A stretch of 64,000 bases of DNA, taken from the NCBI GenBank assembly GCA_035582835.1, contig JAYKAV010002442.1:2928072-2992071 (forward strand), given 5' to 3'. Below the pieces are notes generated by a model. That model was not told where the DNA came from. It did not search any database and saw only the letters and a program-made list of their open reading frames with translations. Made by a program: the position numbers and the translations under genes. Position 1 is the first letter of the stretch. Each line of letters begins with the position of its first letter. Shown piece after piece: positions 14,001 to 25,984 of the stretch. The stretch comes from Phoebastria nigripes. Taxonomy: Eukaryota; Chordata; Aves; Procellariiformes; Diomedeidae.

Positions 14001-17000
14001 TATATTAGACATGGCAAACAAGGAGACTGATTTTAAAAAAGGGCTTTGTTTTTCCTAAATTTTGAAACCTGATCAGTGTGTTCTGTGGTTTAACCCTTTA
14101 AAAGTGTCCTACAAAAAACCTTTGTGTAAAATTCCCTTTCACTTGCATCCCCATCTAAAAGTGTCTGTGTTGTGTTGCTAGGGACTGCATTCTGCTCTGT
14201 GCAGCAAACCTTTATGTGTGTTGATGTCAAAACAGTGATGGGTATTTGGCACCTTACTGGATCAGTCCATTAGACTCTAATCCGCTTTAGAGTTGCACTG
14301 AAGTGCTGGAGCGGTGAATGGCCGTGGTGCTTTGGCCGCTGTCCTTACTTTCTTTTTTTTTTTTTTTTTTTTCCCTTTCCATTTAACCAGGTAATGGAGA
14401 GTGAGGAGTTCATGCTGCTTCCTGCCAATCAGCTTATAGACATTATATCCAGTGATGAGTTAAATGTTCGCAGTGAAGAGCAGGTGTTCAATGCAGTGAT
14501 GGCCTGGGTGAAATACAGCATTCAGGAAAGAAGACCCCAGCTGCCACAGGTACTCTTGAGCGCAGTAACATTTGAGACTGCTTTATCTAGGGGAAGAGTA
14601 ATGAGTGCTGATATGGTGGTACCACAGCACTGTCACAGTTCTGAATGCATGCAAAGCCACAGTAATTCTCTCTGACTTCCACCTGTGTTAGGTGGCTTGC
14701 ACTTTCCCTTCATCTAGGCTGGAAGGTGCAGTGGCTAGAGCCTTCAATAGTGGCTTTGTTGAATTGTTTCCAGGTAGGAGTTGCCAAACTAGATCATTCC
14801 AGTAGTCTGTCCAGACAAACCTGCCTGCATTGCTTTGAGTGTTATATAAAAAACACAGTGGATAAGAAAAAGCTTGTCTTCATTTGCGGTGTATCTTTAA
14901 GCTCTGCTGTTTGATTTATGCCTCGGCCCTCACGATCTTATACTGGAGCTTGTCAGAATGGTTTTGTTGAAATACGATGCTTCATCTAAGCCAAGCCATT
15001 TCACAGAGAAGCACCCATTCTGACAAAGCTGTCAGCCAGAAAGCCTCTGAAGTCTCAGGCTTTCTGATCAAAAGAGGTGAGAGTCTGCCTGCCTCAGTGT
15101 TTCTGCTCTGGAAATAGACATTAAATGGAACTTTATTTAGTGGAAAGCTTTTGAAAATTGTTTTAAATAAACAAAACAAACCAGAAAAACATGCTGTTCT
15201 CAAGGTAGCTCTTAATGCTCTTATAACTGTGTGCCTTTTTAGGCCCCTCTGTCTATACCTGCATGCGCCTCTAAATTCTAGGCCGTTATGAAAGGCATGT
15301 TATTTATTATTGTTCGTTTGCTGCACAATACCAGTCACATTTAAGAGAGCTAAATGGTCGATAAAACTTCTAACTAAACTAGTGTTTCAAACAGACGTTA
15401 TTGACATCTGTAATTTTGTAAAGGTTTTCAATTGTGACCTTGTTTTCATCTGTTAATAGATCCAGTGGATTGTCCCCTTCCAAATACTGATTTTCTGCTG
15501 GGTATCTGAATTGATATATTGAAAAGGCAAAGGTGCTGTAAGAGGAGCTGCGTTAAACTGAAAAGCCAGGATTTGGATGTGTAAATGACTGTGCATGTTT
15601 GCCAGAGGAATTACTAACTCTTTATCAAAACCTGTTAGCCACTATTGTTTTCCATTTGGCTTCTTGCATCTCTGTGGGTATATGTGGTTTACCATATATG
15701 TTCTGTTTTGTGTTTTAGGTCCTGCAGCATGTCCGTCTACCGCTGCTGAGTCCCAAGTTTCTTGTGGGTACAGTGGGCTCTGATCCACTTATTAAGAGCG
15801 ATGAGGAATGCCGGTAAATCTCCTCACTGATTTGCAGAATTGAATTTCGTTGTATTTGGGTGCCTTATTTGCATCTGTTCTCTAAAACGGTGCTGATTTG
15901 TCAGTGGTAAATGGGTGATATCTCACAATTTCCTCTTTTGCAACTGGGAGGAGAAGAGATGCAAGAAAGTGTGTTTTCTATTTGTATAATAGTCAGCAGT
16001 GTGCCCTGGAAGTGTTTTTGTTCTTTCAAGTTTTCAGTGAAATAGCAAACTTTGAGTGCACAGTTTGACTGTTGGTAAAATACCCTTCAGTGTATTGTTT
16101 TGTATTTCACCTTTTTTGTCTCTAGTCATGGTCTTTCATTACAGCTTACCACTTGCATGGCATTCATGATCTCATTATGATTTAAAGTAGTTTTTCTATG
16201 TAAAAAATCTGTACTTTGATGATAACTGAATTGGACCTGGGATTAGAGTCTGCTATTTCCCACAATGCTAGCGCAGGGAAACTGTTATTTCCTTCTCTTA
16301 TGGTATGAGTCTCACCTTTCTAGTTCTGCCGAGTTCTGTGTCATCTATAAAGCACACAATTTTTCTTGTTGTGCTTAATGTAAAAAAGTTCAGGGGATAG
16401 GCTAAACTGTTCTCTTCCTGAATAAGCATTCATAGTGGGGGAATTCCACATTTGTAGAGGGAAGGAGGACTTTTTTTTCTTTTTTGTTTTGTTCAAGGGT
16501 TTGGAATATTAGGATTAGTCCAGGTGGCAAGTCATGAATGGATGGACAGTGTGAGCTGGCCAGAGCTGATGGAGAAAATATTCATCAGAAGGGTACTATC
16601 TCCATCTATTGGTCATGTGTGTGTATTATGTATTTGTGTGCTTTTCAACTCCTGATTTGTTCTTGGACAAAACAACTGATTGTTAAGTTTTAGCTTGAGG
16701 CAGCCTGGGTTTTTCTTTTCTGCATAGTAAGCTTAACAAATTTCTTGTCACAGTTTTTTTTATCAGTCTTTATAGCAAGCAATAGCTATTATTAACTCTG
16801 GCCAAATATTGATACTGGTCTACTGCTGTCACTATGTAAATGACTTGTAAACAACTGATGAGTATTTAGGTGACAGTGTACGTTTTAACTAGAGCTATTC
16901 ATGCACTTATGTGATTTGTGAATACCTGAAGTGCATGACTAGTGCTGGCTGCTCTTGCCATCAGTTTTGATTCATACCTTCTCCTGAGACTGGTATCAGG

Positions 17001-20000
17001 TGAACTTTGGGGATTAATATTTTCCTGTCTTGCACAGGGATCTAGTGGATGAAGCTAAAAACTATCTGCTGTTGCCGCAAGAGCGGCCACTGATGCAAGG
17101 ACCAAGAACTAGACCACGCAAACCCATACGCTGTGGAGAAGTGCTCTTTGCAGGTATGTATAGCTCCTGCTGGCTTAGGTCAGGAGATTCAAGTCTGGGT
17201 TTTTTGGTGATAGTGCTTCCATAAGGCTAGTCTTTACAACGTATTTCTGAAGTGACCTGTGCATTAATATTTGGAGATTTGAGTTAACTTACACTTTCTT
17301 ACTTGTGTGATTTCTTTGGTGCTATGAATGCCACAGTACTTCCAAACTTACGCTAATCCTCTTGAAAATCACATTCTGTCTTCTAACTATAATCCTCAGA
17401 ATGAGTAACTCTGCGATGGGGCTACTGGGTTAAGGCTGGCAAAGTCTGGAGGGATTATTTGTACCAGGCACACATACAGTACGTGAGCTCAGTGCATTAT
17501 TATGATGCTATTTCTTGTGCTTGGTTCCTACAGTGGGGGGCTGGTGTAGCGGGGATGCAATTTCCAGTGTCGAGCGCTATGACCCTCAAACCAATGAGTG
17601 GCGGATGGTGGCTTCCATGAGCAAAAGGCGCTGTGGCGTTGGAGTCAGTGTTCTGGATGATCTCCTCTATGCTGTGGGAGGCCATGATGGTTCCTCTTAT
17701 CTTAACAGTGTAGAAAGGTAGGTCTCCATAAGGCCAATGTGCAAAATGTTAACTCTGAATGTTTGAACCTGGGTGCAGCCTCTTAAAAATGAGTTCATTT
17801 TGCCAGCTGTGTTCTTGTTCTGCTGAAAACCTGAAATTTATATTGAATACCCCTTCAATATTGTGTTGGTTTACTGCTGAACTAGGACTTCATGCATAAT
17901 GGCTTGTGTCATGTTATTCCCAGCTTAATGAGACAAGACACAGCCTTTGGTATAAGGAAGGCATATGTAAAGAGATGGGTCTGGGTATAATTGATGGGAG
18001 GAGTGATGATCCTGGTTAACCTTCTTTGCAATTGCGTGTTTGTTTTTAGCATTGTTNAGGAAGGTGAGGTTACAGTAAGCATTTCTTAGATGTTGAGGGA
18101 AAGATCCTGGAATTCTATTGTCGAGTGGTAACTAGAGAATTAAGGAACCTTCGCACTTACACAGAAGAAGGAAAATAGGTCGGTTTTAGACCTCTGAAAG
18201 ACATAAATCAAACAAGCTTTGCCAAGCTTCCTGTTTCTGGGAGCTGCATATGGTAATCCCCATTCCTAAAAGCCATGTGACTCAAGCACTCTTAGTTCTC
18301 TAAATCTTGGCCCTGTAACAAATNCAATGAGCTATACAAATATCTCCTTTCTCTTTGAGCCTCCCCTTCTTCCCACGTATATCCTTGCATGCTCCCAGCT
18401 TCCCAAATCATGACTCTAGCCTTACATCTCCCATGTCCTGCACTTTTCTGCTATGCACCATATTTCCTTGTCTCTGGATTTCCAAGTCCATCTGGTTCCT
18501 TCGTCTTTATCTCGAAGTGCAGGTCCCAGTGCTGGCTGAGTTCTTGTGTGAACTGCAGAGAACATACAGCAGAGTAGCTCTGGCTGCTGCTTTTTGCATA
18601 GATGCAAGTTACCACATGTCAGCCAGTCCTTGGTAACCTGCTGTCTTATGAACCTGAACCTTTGATCTTCAGTTTGAATCATCTCAAGCTGCAGTTTGAA
18701 CATCCCTGGAATAACGTGTATTGGATGCATTCTATCACTTCAGGGGTTTTATCCAACTTACAAATAGCTGTGTTGTAGTTTAAGCTCAAGATAGGCAAGT
18801 TTCACTGCCTCAGTAGTTCCCAAGCACAGGGGGAGTCTGAAGCATACCTAGACAAGCAATTTGTGCTGTTTGGTGTGTTTTTCTAGGTATGATCCAAAGA
18901 CCAATCAGTGGAGCAGTGATGTGGCCCCCACCAGCACCTGCAGGACCAGTGTTGGAGTAGCAGTTCTTGGAGGCTACCTCTATGCTGTGGGTGGCCAGGA
19001 TGGTGTCTCTTGTCTCAACATTGTGGAAAGGTACTTTTTTTAAATTAAAAAGTGGGGCACAGGGAGAAGAGGGTCTCTTAGAAGGTACAGTTGATGCAGA
19101 AGAGCTGGAGAGGAGGTAAGTACTGTACAAATCTTATGGGGATTTTTGTTTGGAGAGAATAAGGTCAGTCTTCCTGCCCCTTTGTGAAGATGTGGACACT
19201 TGACTAAGCTTCGGTGTTTATTCTTTTGCCAGGTATGATCCCAAAGAAAACAAATGGACTCGAGTGGCTTCCATGAGCACCAGGCGCCTGGGAGTTGCAG
19301 TGGCTGTGCTAGGGGGCTTCCTCTATGCTGTGGGAGGCTCTGATGGCACTTCTCCTCTCAATACTGGTATGCCTTTTGCTGTCCCTCCTTGCAGTCAACA
19401 CTTGTCATTGTCCTGTTTGTCCTTAGTGTCCCCAGATGGCTGTTGAATAAATTAGTCATCAGTTTGCTGTGATTTTTCTCCTTTAAATGTGATTTTTACC
19501 ATACAGTAATTTACTCTCTAGGCTTGTGAGCCCCTATTACCTGGTTGTGTGTGTGTGTTTTTTTTTTTTTTTTTTTCCTCGATGCTGCATTTAGCAGTGT
19601 GTCCTGAATAAAATACTTTGATCATTTGCATAACAGTTGCAAGCACATCTTTTTTCCTGCAGTAGCCCTTTTCTGCTGTAGGAAGAAAGGTGCCAAAGGT
19701 AAAACTACTGCAACACAGTAATGCAGGTCAGTTTGTAGCATTTCCAGCTCCCTCTTGAGTGAAGATGCTGAATGTGATTCACTGTGTAGGACTGGAGAGA
19801 GAATAGCAAGCCTTCTATAGAAGAAAAGCATTAGAGTGAGAGATAACAAACTGTTTCATCAGATTTTTGGTGTGTAGAAATTCCAGTGTCTTTACAGATT
19901 GAGCAATACTTTGGATGCGGGTTCAAAAGTGCTAACCCCCACTGCCTGCCAACCCTGTTGTCCAAAGATCTGTCATTTCCTCTGCAGTGGAACGCTACAA

Positions 20001-23000
20001 TCCCCAGGAGAACCGCTGGCACACAATTGCACCCATGGGGACGAGGAGGAAGCACCTGGGCTGTGCAGTATACCAAGACATGATATATGCTGTGGGAGGC
20101 AGAGATGATACGACAGAGCTCAGTAGTGCTGAGAGATACAACCCTCGAACCAACCAGTGGTCTCCTGTTGTGGCCATGACATCCCGCCGAAGTGGAGTGA
20201 GTTTGGCTTGGTTTGCTTGCTTATACTATACATAATCATGTGGTGAGAACACAGGGTAGTGTCATCTTAGGAGGTTTATCTCTTGCTTCCTCTGTACCTT
20301 CACCTCTCTCCTTCTGCGAGGGGAAAGGTTTCCAAAAAGTCACAAGACTAGAGAATGAAGTGGTAGTCATGTCATGCCATAGACAGCTGTTTAACGTGCC
20401 TGAGGATGGGGAAATGGGAGTCGTTTGAGGGTCTTTTTTAATAGTTTTTGTCCCTTATACGGAGTCAACTACTTAGGCGTGAAACAGAGGAGTTAGTTTT
20501 TCGCTTGGTGAAGTAGCCATACTTGGCATGAGATACTATTAGAGAACAGTATCAAAATTAATACCTGGGTCTCCTCCTGCAGTGCACCTACTTGTCCAGA
20601 AGAAAGACCTGGCAATCTGGGCAAGCATGTGTTTAGATACAAACTTCCAGCAAAGTCTTTTTCATTGCCTTGAGATGTGTGGGAACAGGGTTTCTGGGCT
20701 TTCACTTAGAATGTTGCCTCTCTTCACTGATTCCTGTGAGTATAGGGAGTGACAGCATGTTCTCATCAACTGCTAATCTTCCTGCTTTCTGTAGACATGT
20801 GAAGAAAAGATTAACATAGTGTTTTAAGTAGTCATCGTGTTTGGGCAGATGCAAATCTTATGAATATTTATCATTGGATACTGGATTATATAGTAAAGAG
20901 TGGATTAAATCTGTCTGTATGTTAGTATTTCAGTGTCTGGTGAGGCAAGTATGAATCATAATTTGAGCAACTACTGGTTTTGGAGGCAGAGAATACATAT
21001 TTATTTCCGTCCTCAAAGCATATAGTACGCTGTCCCAACACTCTCCTTTTTAGTTACTGATTAGGCATTGACTTTTCGTGAGCTGCTTCTATATTTGCTT
21101 TCTGTAGAAACTGCTAAACAGATGCATCTGTATCTGTAGCCCTCCTGAATTTCCTAACTTCCTCAAAGCCAAAACAAGGACCACTTTACATTGTGTTCTT
21201 GTCATCTTTTTTGTGTTATGCCACGAGTTGTTTTCACTGGAAGTGATCTTCCTAAACCACAGAACTGTTTGAGATTTCAGTGATTTCGTGCTTCAGCAGA
21301 AGGACAAAATAGAAAGGCTGGAGGCCAAGGTGCTTACAGATGGTCCAAGCCCCAGCCCAAGAGGAGCGGGCCAGGGGCTTACATATGGTTCTCCTAGTTT
21401 AAGCAAGCGTTCCAGGCTGTAGGCTGGTAGATACTCTGGTGTGTGCATCTCACACTTAGTGAAGAATTTCAGTCCAGGACATAATAAGTTTTGGCTGATA
21501 AAGGCTTAGGTTCTCATGTATCTATTATCATGCAAGCAGTTCTAGTTCTTGTAGCTGGTAATAAGGGGAACCTTCTGCTTTTTCTTTAAGAGATTCTCTA
21601 TTTTGAGATANATATTTAACTTTCTATGTCTCGTTATTTTTTCGGCTATTTTACTTGGCCTTCACCACCACCCCCACCACCCCCCAAAAAAAACCAACGC
21701 TCTACTGCAGACTGCCTTTCATTAAACATGGTTATTAAATCCTTTTATTAGTATTTTCATTTTAACACTCTTTTTCAGGACCTGTCTTTTCAGGACGTCC
21801 CAGCTAAATAGCTACTACCTGTGATGGTTGTTTTGCAGGTTGGCCTTGCAGTGGTGAATGGACAGCTGATGGCGGTGGGGGGTTTTGATGGCACAACGTA
21901 CTTGAAGACCATTGAGGTGTTTGATCCAGATGCTAACACATGGAGGTAACTGTTAAGTTTGTGAAACAATCAAATAGCGATATCCAGCTGTAGCTGCTGC
22001 CACCCAGCTGGAGCTGTCCCAGCCAAATTAGAAATGTGATGTACGTCATAGCGAAGAACTCNGGTGTGGTAGCCAGCATAGTGTTCACATTGTGGCTTGT
22101 TGGCTTGCATGAAAGTGTAAGAAAGAGAATCACGTTTTGAAAAATATCCCAATATGCCATTTACCTGTGGCATCCCATGTCTATGACTGTGGGAGTAGTA
22201 GGCAGTTGAGAAACATTTTCTTGCAGATTTCTGCTTGAATTCCAGCTGTTGACTCCATCTTAAGTAAAATGGGAGCAAGTTTTCCCCATCCGAGTATCCC
22301 AACAGATTTAACTAACACTTATTGAATAAAGTTTCATTGCATCTTTTGCAGGTAGGAAAATGGTGTATAGGTAGGTTATTGAGACCAACAGAAAATAAAT
22401 GATTTAACAGGCTTGTTGGGTAGCAAGCAAAAGATCATACCAAAACCCAGTTTGATTCCTCTCTTCCCCCCCCCCCCCCCCAAAGTGCTGCTTTTGAATA
22501 TAACAAAAATGGACCACATTGAGAGAGATGTACCCCTTCTGTTTATTTTGGGCTGAGTCTTGTCTGCTTCCCAATAAAACTAAGCTTGCCCTTAGCAGAA
22601 GGAGCTCACAGTCATGATGGGGAATTCAGCCTACTCATTTTTTGCTTTCAAGCTGAGGCTCTGATTTCCAGATCCTTTTGGAGGAGCTGAAACAGAACAC
22701 TTTGAGCATATGATGTTCTTCCCCTTTAAATCTGCAAGACAGCAATTAGAAGAATTTCATCTGATTTACAAGCCAAGAGAAATAATAGGAAATTGCCAAT
22801 CAAAAAATGCATACTGAGCAGAAAGGCTATTTTTCCTATTTCTTTTCTAGTCATAACTCCACTTGAAAGCAATTGCCTGTGTATTTATTCCCAAATCTAA
22901 TTAGTATTAAATTTCAAGCTCCTACCTGTATTCTTGCTGCTTTAGTAATCTGGCAGGGGTGGGGAATAGAAAGGAATTAATGTCCTTATTTCTTCCAACC

Positions 23001-24131
23001 TAGTAATACTAGTAGATTAACCCTTTTGCTATGAGATAAGCTGTCATAAGAAGCAGTGGAGGAACTTGCCCTTGTTTGTTGAGTTATGGACAATGCCTTT
23101 TGAACTGCTGAGAAAACCAGTTGAGTAGAGAGTAATACCTACTTTGTATTCCTTAGCTGAATGGTTTCAGCTACTTCCAGTGACAGTAACAGTAACAAGA
23201 TGTCCAGAGTTAGGAGTTACTGCCTGGACTAGCATTTGCAGAAGTTTAGGAGGTTGTTCAAGGTATTAGCTTGTGGTTTTTTTCTCCCACTGCATTCAAT
23301 ATAGCTGATCAACATCTGTGGTCTTCTCTTTTTCTTTTGTTTGCTAAACTTCTTGCTCTGTGAAGGATATTTTTATTTGTGTAGCCTTGACCGAGAAATG
23401 CTTCCGACACAATTCGGGTTTAACAAATTGCATTGGTAGGAGTTGTTTGAAGAACTTGCTTCTCCTGTTTCTGCCAGCAGACTTCAGTGGCACAGAGGGG
23501 AATATGCAGCTGAAGTGAGTAGGATGCTGGAGTCTATAGGGATCAGATTTCCATATGAAATGCAGGCACCATTTCAGTAACATATTTTGGAGAAACAGAT
23601 GGTGCTTGGGATGTGTTATATCTTGGTTGGATCAGCTGAATTTAGGGTATTAGAAATATAAAAGACATTAGTTGAATTGTGAGTAGCAAACCTGTCCTTG
23701 CTTGTGTTGCCCAAAAGGTAGCCCAAGGTCAGCTACAGCCTGCAAAGTTCTTTTCTATCTTGCACATTACCAGGCAGGGAGAAAGCAAGGGATGACTCGA
23801 GTAACAGAAAACTGTGGTGTCAAAATGAGAAGCAGTTTCTGTTTTGAGAGAGAAGGGCATGAGCAGATACAGCTGTTTACCTTGGAAGTATGTAAAATGA
23901 CTGCTACCCAACTTACGTGTCACGGTCCGCTTTAACCAGAGATTAACAATGGTGTAATTGCGCTTACAAGGGCTGGTTCAGTCTTTCCCATGGTAGCTCC
24001 ATGAAGGAGCTGAACCGGTGTGACCACTGAAACCTTGTCTTTGCAGGTTGTACGGTGGGATGAACTATCGGCGGCTGGGAGGAGGAGTAGGTGTTATCAA
24101 AATGACGCACTGTGAATCCCATATATGGTAA
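1997..24131 (+). CDS. KLHL20: Kelch-like protein 20, CUL3 ubiquitin-ligase substrate adaptor (11 coding exons, 609 aa)
   Basis: BTB-BACK-Kelch adaptor. The family uses the BTB and BACK domains to dimerise and bind CUL3, and a six-bladed Kelch propeller to present substrates for ubiquitination (known human targets include DAPK1, PML and ULK1). Coding exons: 1997-2019, 9479-10052, 14391-14549, 15719-15813, 17038-17153, 17534-17717, 18887-19030, 19233-19366, 19988-20196, 21839-21945 and 24047-24131. They sum to 1830 nt, that is 609 codons plus TAA, the same length as human KLHL20. The protein begins MDGKPMRRC and ends CESHIW. The BTB domain lies at about residues 60-165, BACK at 170-272, and six Kelch repeats at about 319-601, each with a GG doublet and a distant W. 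Every junction is GT/AG and in phase. One base (9483) is N, making residue 10 unknown. Identity is certain from near-complete recall of the human protein. Confidence 0.98.
2020..9478 (+). other. KLHL20: KLHL20 intron between start exon and BTB exon (7.5 kb)
   Basis: Ordinary intron sequence with no exon I can support. Open frames here, such as 4544-4861 (+), 7221-7724 (-) and 8670-8990 (-), lack codon structure or splice context. It holds a T/TA tract near 3658-3680, single Ns at 6983, 7493, 8487 and 9314, and a double E-box palindrome at 9326-9339. Confidence 0.85.
9326..9339. promoter_or_regulatory. Perfect 14-bp palindrome with two CACGTG E-boxes
   Basis: CACGTGATCACGTG equals its own reverse complement and carries two canonical E-boxes 8 bp apart (starts 9326 and 9334), about 140 bp upstream of the KLHL20 BTB exon. 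CACGTG is the known core for MITF/TFE, USF and MYC/MAX bHLH-ZIP factors. Function here is inferred only from sequence. Confidence 0.4.
9479..10052 (+). CDS. KLHL20: KLHL20 coding exon, residues 8-199 (BTB domain and start of BACK)
   Basis: The acceptor is CGCTGCAG and the donor is GAG|GTAAGA. It encodes the linker after the N-terminus and the whole BTB fold, including the HRELCDVVL and [13 protein letters not shown] motifs. The codon at 9483-9485 is NCC, probably Thr by comparison with human. Confidence 0.98.
10053..14390 (+). other. KLHL20: KLHL20 intron (4.3 kb)
   Basis: I see no additional exon, RNA gene or mobile element. It has scattered single Ns (10877, 11799, 11849) and ends in a T-run acceptor tract. 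Confidence 0.85.
14391..14549 (+). CDS. KLHL20: KLHL20 coding exon, residues 200-252 (BACK domain)
   Basis: It begins GTA ATG GAG (VMESEEF) after the acceptor AACCAG, which follows a 20-base T run and CCCTTTCC. It ends CCA CAG|GTACTC. Length is 53 codons, phase 0 at both ends. Confidence 0.97.
14550..17037 (+). other. KLHL20: Two KLHL20 introns (14550-15718, 15814-17037)
   Basis: AT-rich intron sequence around the short exon at 15719-15813. No further feature is supported. Confidence 0.85.
15719..15813 (+). CDS. KLHL20: KLHL20 coding exon, residues 253-284 (BACK domain)
   Basis: The acceptor is GTTTTAG and the donor is TGCCG|GTAAAT. It encodes [19 protein letters not shown] and ends two bases into the Arg codon completed at 17038. 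Confidence 0.97.
17038..17153 (+). CDS. KLHL20: KLHL20 coding exon, residues 284-323 (BACK to Kelch linker)
   Basis: The acceptor is TTGCACAG and the donor is GCAG|GTATGT. It encodes [16 protein letters not shown] and the first strand of Kelch repeat 1 (CGEVLFA). Confidence 0.97.
17534..17717 (+). CDS. KLHL20: KLHL20 coding exon, residues 323-384 (Kelch repeats 1-2)
   Basis: The acceptor is TTCCTACAG and the donor is AAAG|GTAGGT. It contains the GG of repeat 1 (VGGWCSGD), the [10 protein letters not shown] motif and the repeat 2 motif [10 protein letters not shown]. Confidence 0.97.
18887..19030 (+). CDS. KLHL20: KLHL20 coding exon, residues 384-432 (Kelch repeats 2-3)
   Basis: The acceptor is TTTTTCTAG and the donor is AAAG|GTACTT. 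It encodes [14 protein letters not shown] and [10 protein letters not shown]. Confidence 0.97.
19233..19366 (+). CDS. KLHL20: KLHL20 coding exon, residues 432-477 (Kelch repeats 3-4)
   Basis: The acceptor is TTTTGCCAG and the donor is ACTG|GTATGC. It encodes [18 protein letters not shown] and [10 protein letters not shown]. Confidence 0.97.
19988..20196 (+). CDS. KLHL20: KLHL20 coding exon, residues 477-546 (Kelch repeats 4-5)
   Basis: The acceptor is CCTCTGCAG and the donor is GGA|GTGAGT. It encodes [20 protein letters not shown] and IYAVGGRDD, ending TSRRSG. Phase 0 at the 3' end. Confidence 0.97.
21839..21945 (+). CDS. KLHL20: KLHL20 coding exon, residues 547-582 (Kelch repeats 5-6)
   Basis: The acceptor is TTTTGCAG and the donor is GGAG|GTAACT. 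It encodes [18 protein letters not shown] and ends at DPDANTW. Confidence 0.97.
22466..22481. repeat. 16-base C homopolymer
   Basis: Uninterrupted C run in a KLHL20 intron. Confidence 0.95.
24047..24131 (+). CDS. KLHL20: KLHL20 last coding exon, residues 582-609 and stop
   Basis: The acceptor is TCTTTGCAG. It encodes [19 protein letters not shown] and CESHIW, then TAA at 24129-24131. The final strand closes the propeller. Confidence 0.98.
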
Positions 24132-24726
24132 GCATCAAGAGGGAGGGAGACCCCTTGGTTCTCATTCCTAGCTAGAAAAACTGAAGAGACTTGTTGACAC
24201 TGGACCTCTTTGCAGCTCTAGTATGAACGGTCTAGATCCAATGTAACTCTTTGCCGGTGACTCTTTCTATGGAATTATAAAAATGACTTCTGTGAGAGTG
24301 TGCCCAATGGGAGACCACGTTGTCAGACTCCAGGGAACCACTGGACAAAAGTAGAAGTGTTGCTTATGTCCGTATTTTTTCTAAATAGTCTACATTTTTG
24401 AATAAACCAAACTGTAAAAGTTATTGTAGCGTAAACAATGCTGATGTAGAGACCACGTGCTATACTGGGAGTCTGGCAAGGAGGAGGGTTTCCTGCTTTC
24501 CCTCCTGCTGTGAGCAGTGGATGTGGCAGCTGTGTGGTGGGCGAAAGAGGAAAGTGATACAGAAAACATTGCTTTTGCCTTATTTACAGAGAGCTTCAAA
24601 AAAAGTACTTGACCTGCAAGGTGCCACCTTTGCACAGAAACTTTTCTGTGCACAGAGTATATTTATTTTTTCATTTAATTTGTATCATGTATTTTCTTTG
24701 TATCGCTCACAGCGATAATTCCAGCT

Positions 24727-24795
24727 TTTTATATACATATATATGTGTGCATATATATATGTATTTTATATATATATGTATATGTGCGTGTGCGA
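24727..24795. repeat. TA/TG dinucleotide microsatellite
   Basis: Interrupted alternating TA, CA and TG dinucleotides within the KLHL20 3'UTR. It is partly self-complementary and likely to vary in length. Confidence 0.85.
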
Positions 24796-25957
24796 TTTGA
24801 GTTTTGACAAGCTGGTGGTTAGGGCAGGGCTATGTCCTGCCAGCTATTGTGGTTCCAACCCTTGTGGTATGTTTTAGGGTCTCTTAGAGTACGGGAGAGC
24901 TATGAGGATGGGTGCCCTGAGTATCTTTTCAGTCTTGCTGGAGGCAAGTAGAACTGGAACTCTCATCTATCGACTGAATCAGTGAAGTGCCCAAAAAGGG
25001 TGAGAGTGAAAAGGATTTCAAATGATGCCTTTTTACTGTACAGTGTATGGTACAAAAGTTCAGCTTTTGTCTCTCCCCTCCCCTGTATGTGAACCTAGAA
25101 ACAANTAGTTGTTGCTTACATATAAAAACCTTTTTCTCACATTGCCTGCTAGATATCAGTTCTTGTCTGAAGCTGGGATGCGGGTATCATCTGTTAATTC
25201 TGACTAGCCTAGATCAACACTCGCTTCTCAGGTTCTGGCTAGAATGGCAGACCCGCAGTCAGCTCCTGCTGAAAAAAGCTTAGACCAGCATCATCTTAGC
25301 TGCCCTCCTGCCTCTTGTCTGTGTCTTTAGAATTCCTCTTGCAAAACACTGACCATGATGAGATGGTACCCTCCCTTTTAGTGATTTTTATGCACTTTGC
25401 CTGTGTGTGTTTAGAGCAGGGCAAGGTATGAAGCTCATTAAAGAGTTTGGAGGGGAGGGACTGTTTGCTGGCACTGTGAGTAACTGTCACGTTTCAGTGA
25501 CTGCAGAGGCACCCAGGGGTGGGGGGAGAGGAGGGAGGAACTCTAGACTCAAAGGTTCTGATATGTTTGTACTGTAATTTCTATCTACTATGAAAGAATG
25601 ACCTTTTGCACCCGATATAACTTTGGACCTTACTAAATCTGATTTTAAAAGAGGACTGTAAATTCTTGAGATGAAAAAGGCAGTGCTGACATCTTAAGTT
25701 CTTTAACTTCATAGTTTGATTCATGTAACTCAGCATTTTAATGTGCTTGAATATAGTAAAAATTACACTACAGTAATAAATGGGTCATTAAAACTTTTTT
25801 AAAAGCCCCTTCTCCCCTAAAGGTCGGTATTCTTGTGTTTACATATGAAGATCATTTGCACCTTTACAAGGAAAACAAGTATTCTGTAAACAAATGTTTA
25901 CATGTATCATTTATGCTTTTTTCTAGCATGAGTAACTTGTATAAATAGTGCTATCTT

Positions 25958-25963
25958 AATAAA
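25958..25963 (+). promoter_or_regulatory. KLHL20: Poly(A) signal of KLHL20
   Basis: Canonical AATAAA, with a T/GT-rich stretch within 30 bases downstream. It is the best-formed signal after the KLHL20 stop codon. Confidence 0.65.
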
Positions 25964-25984
25964 TTTCTTCTATGCTGTTCTTTG

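Larger units (their letters stand above)
17154..19987 (+). other. KLHL20: KLHL20 introns across the Kelch exons (17154-17533, 17718-18886, 19031-19232, 19367-19987)
   Basis: Four introns of 202-1169 nt separate the Kelch exons. The last holds a T run near 19559-19577. Nothing else is recognisable. Confidence 0.85.
20197..24046 (+). other. KLHL20: Two KLHL20 introns (20197-21838, 21946-24046)
   Basis: No further coding signal is seen. They contain a CACCACC-type stretch near 21662-21690 and a 16-base C run at 22466-22481, both low complexity. Confidence 0.85.
24132..25982 (+). other. KLHL20: KLHL20 3' untranslated region
   Basis: About 1.85 kb of AT-rich sequence lies between the stop codon and an AATAAA at 25958-25963, which is followed by TTGTTTGTTCC, a GT-rich downstream element. 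It contains a TA/TG microsatellite. The end of the transcript is inferred from these signals. Confidence 0.7.
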
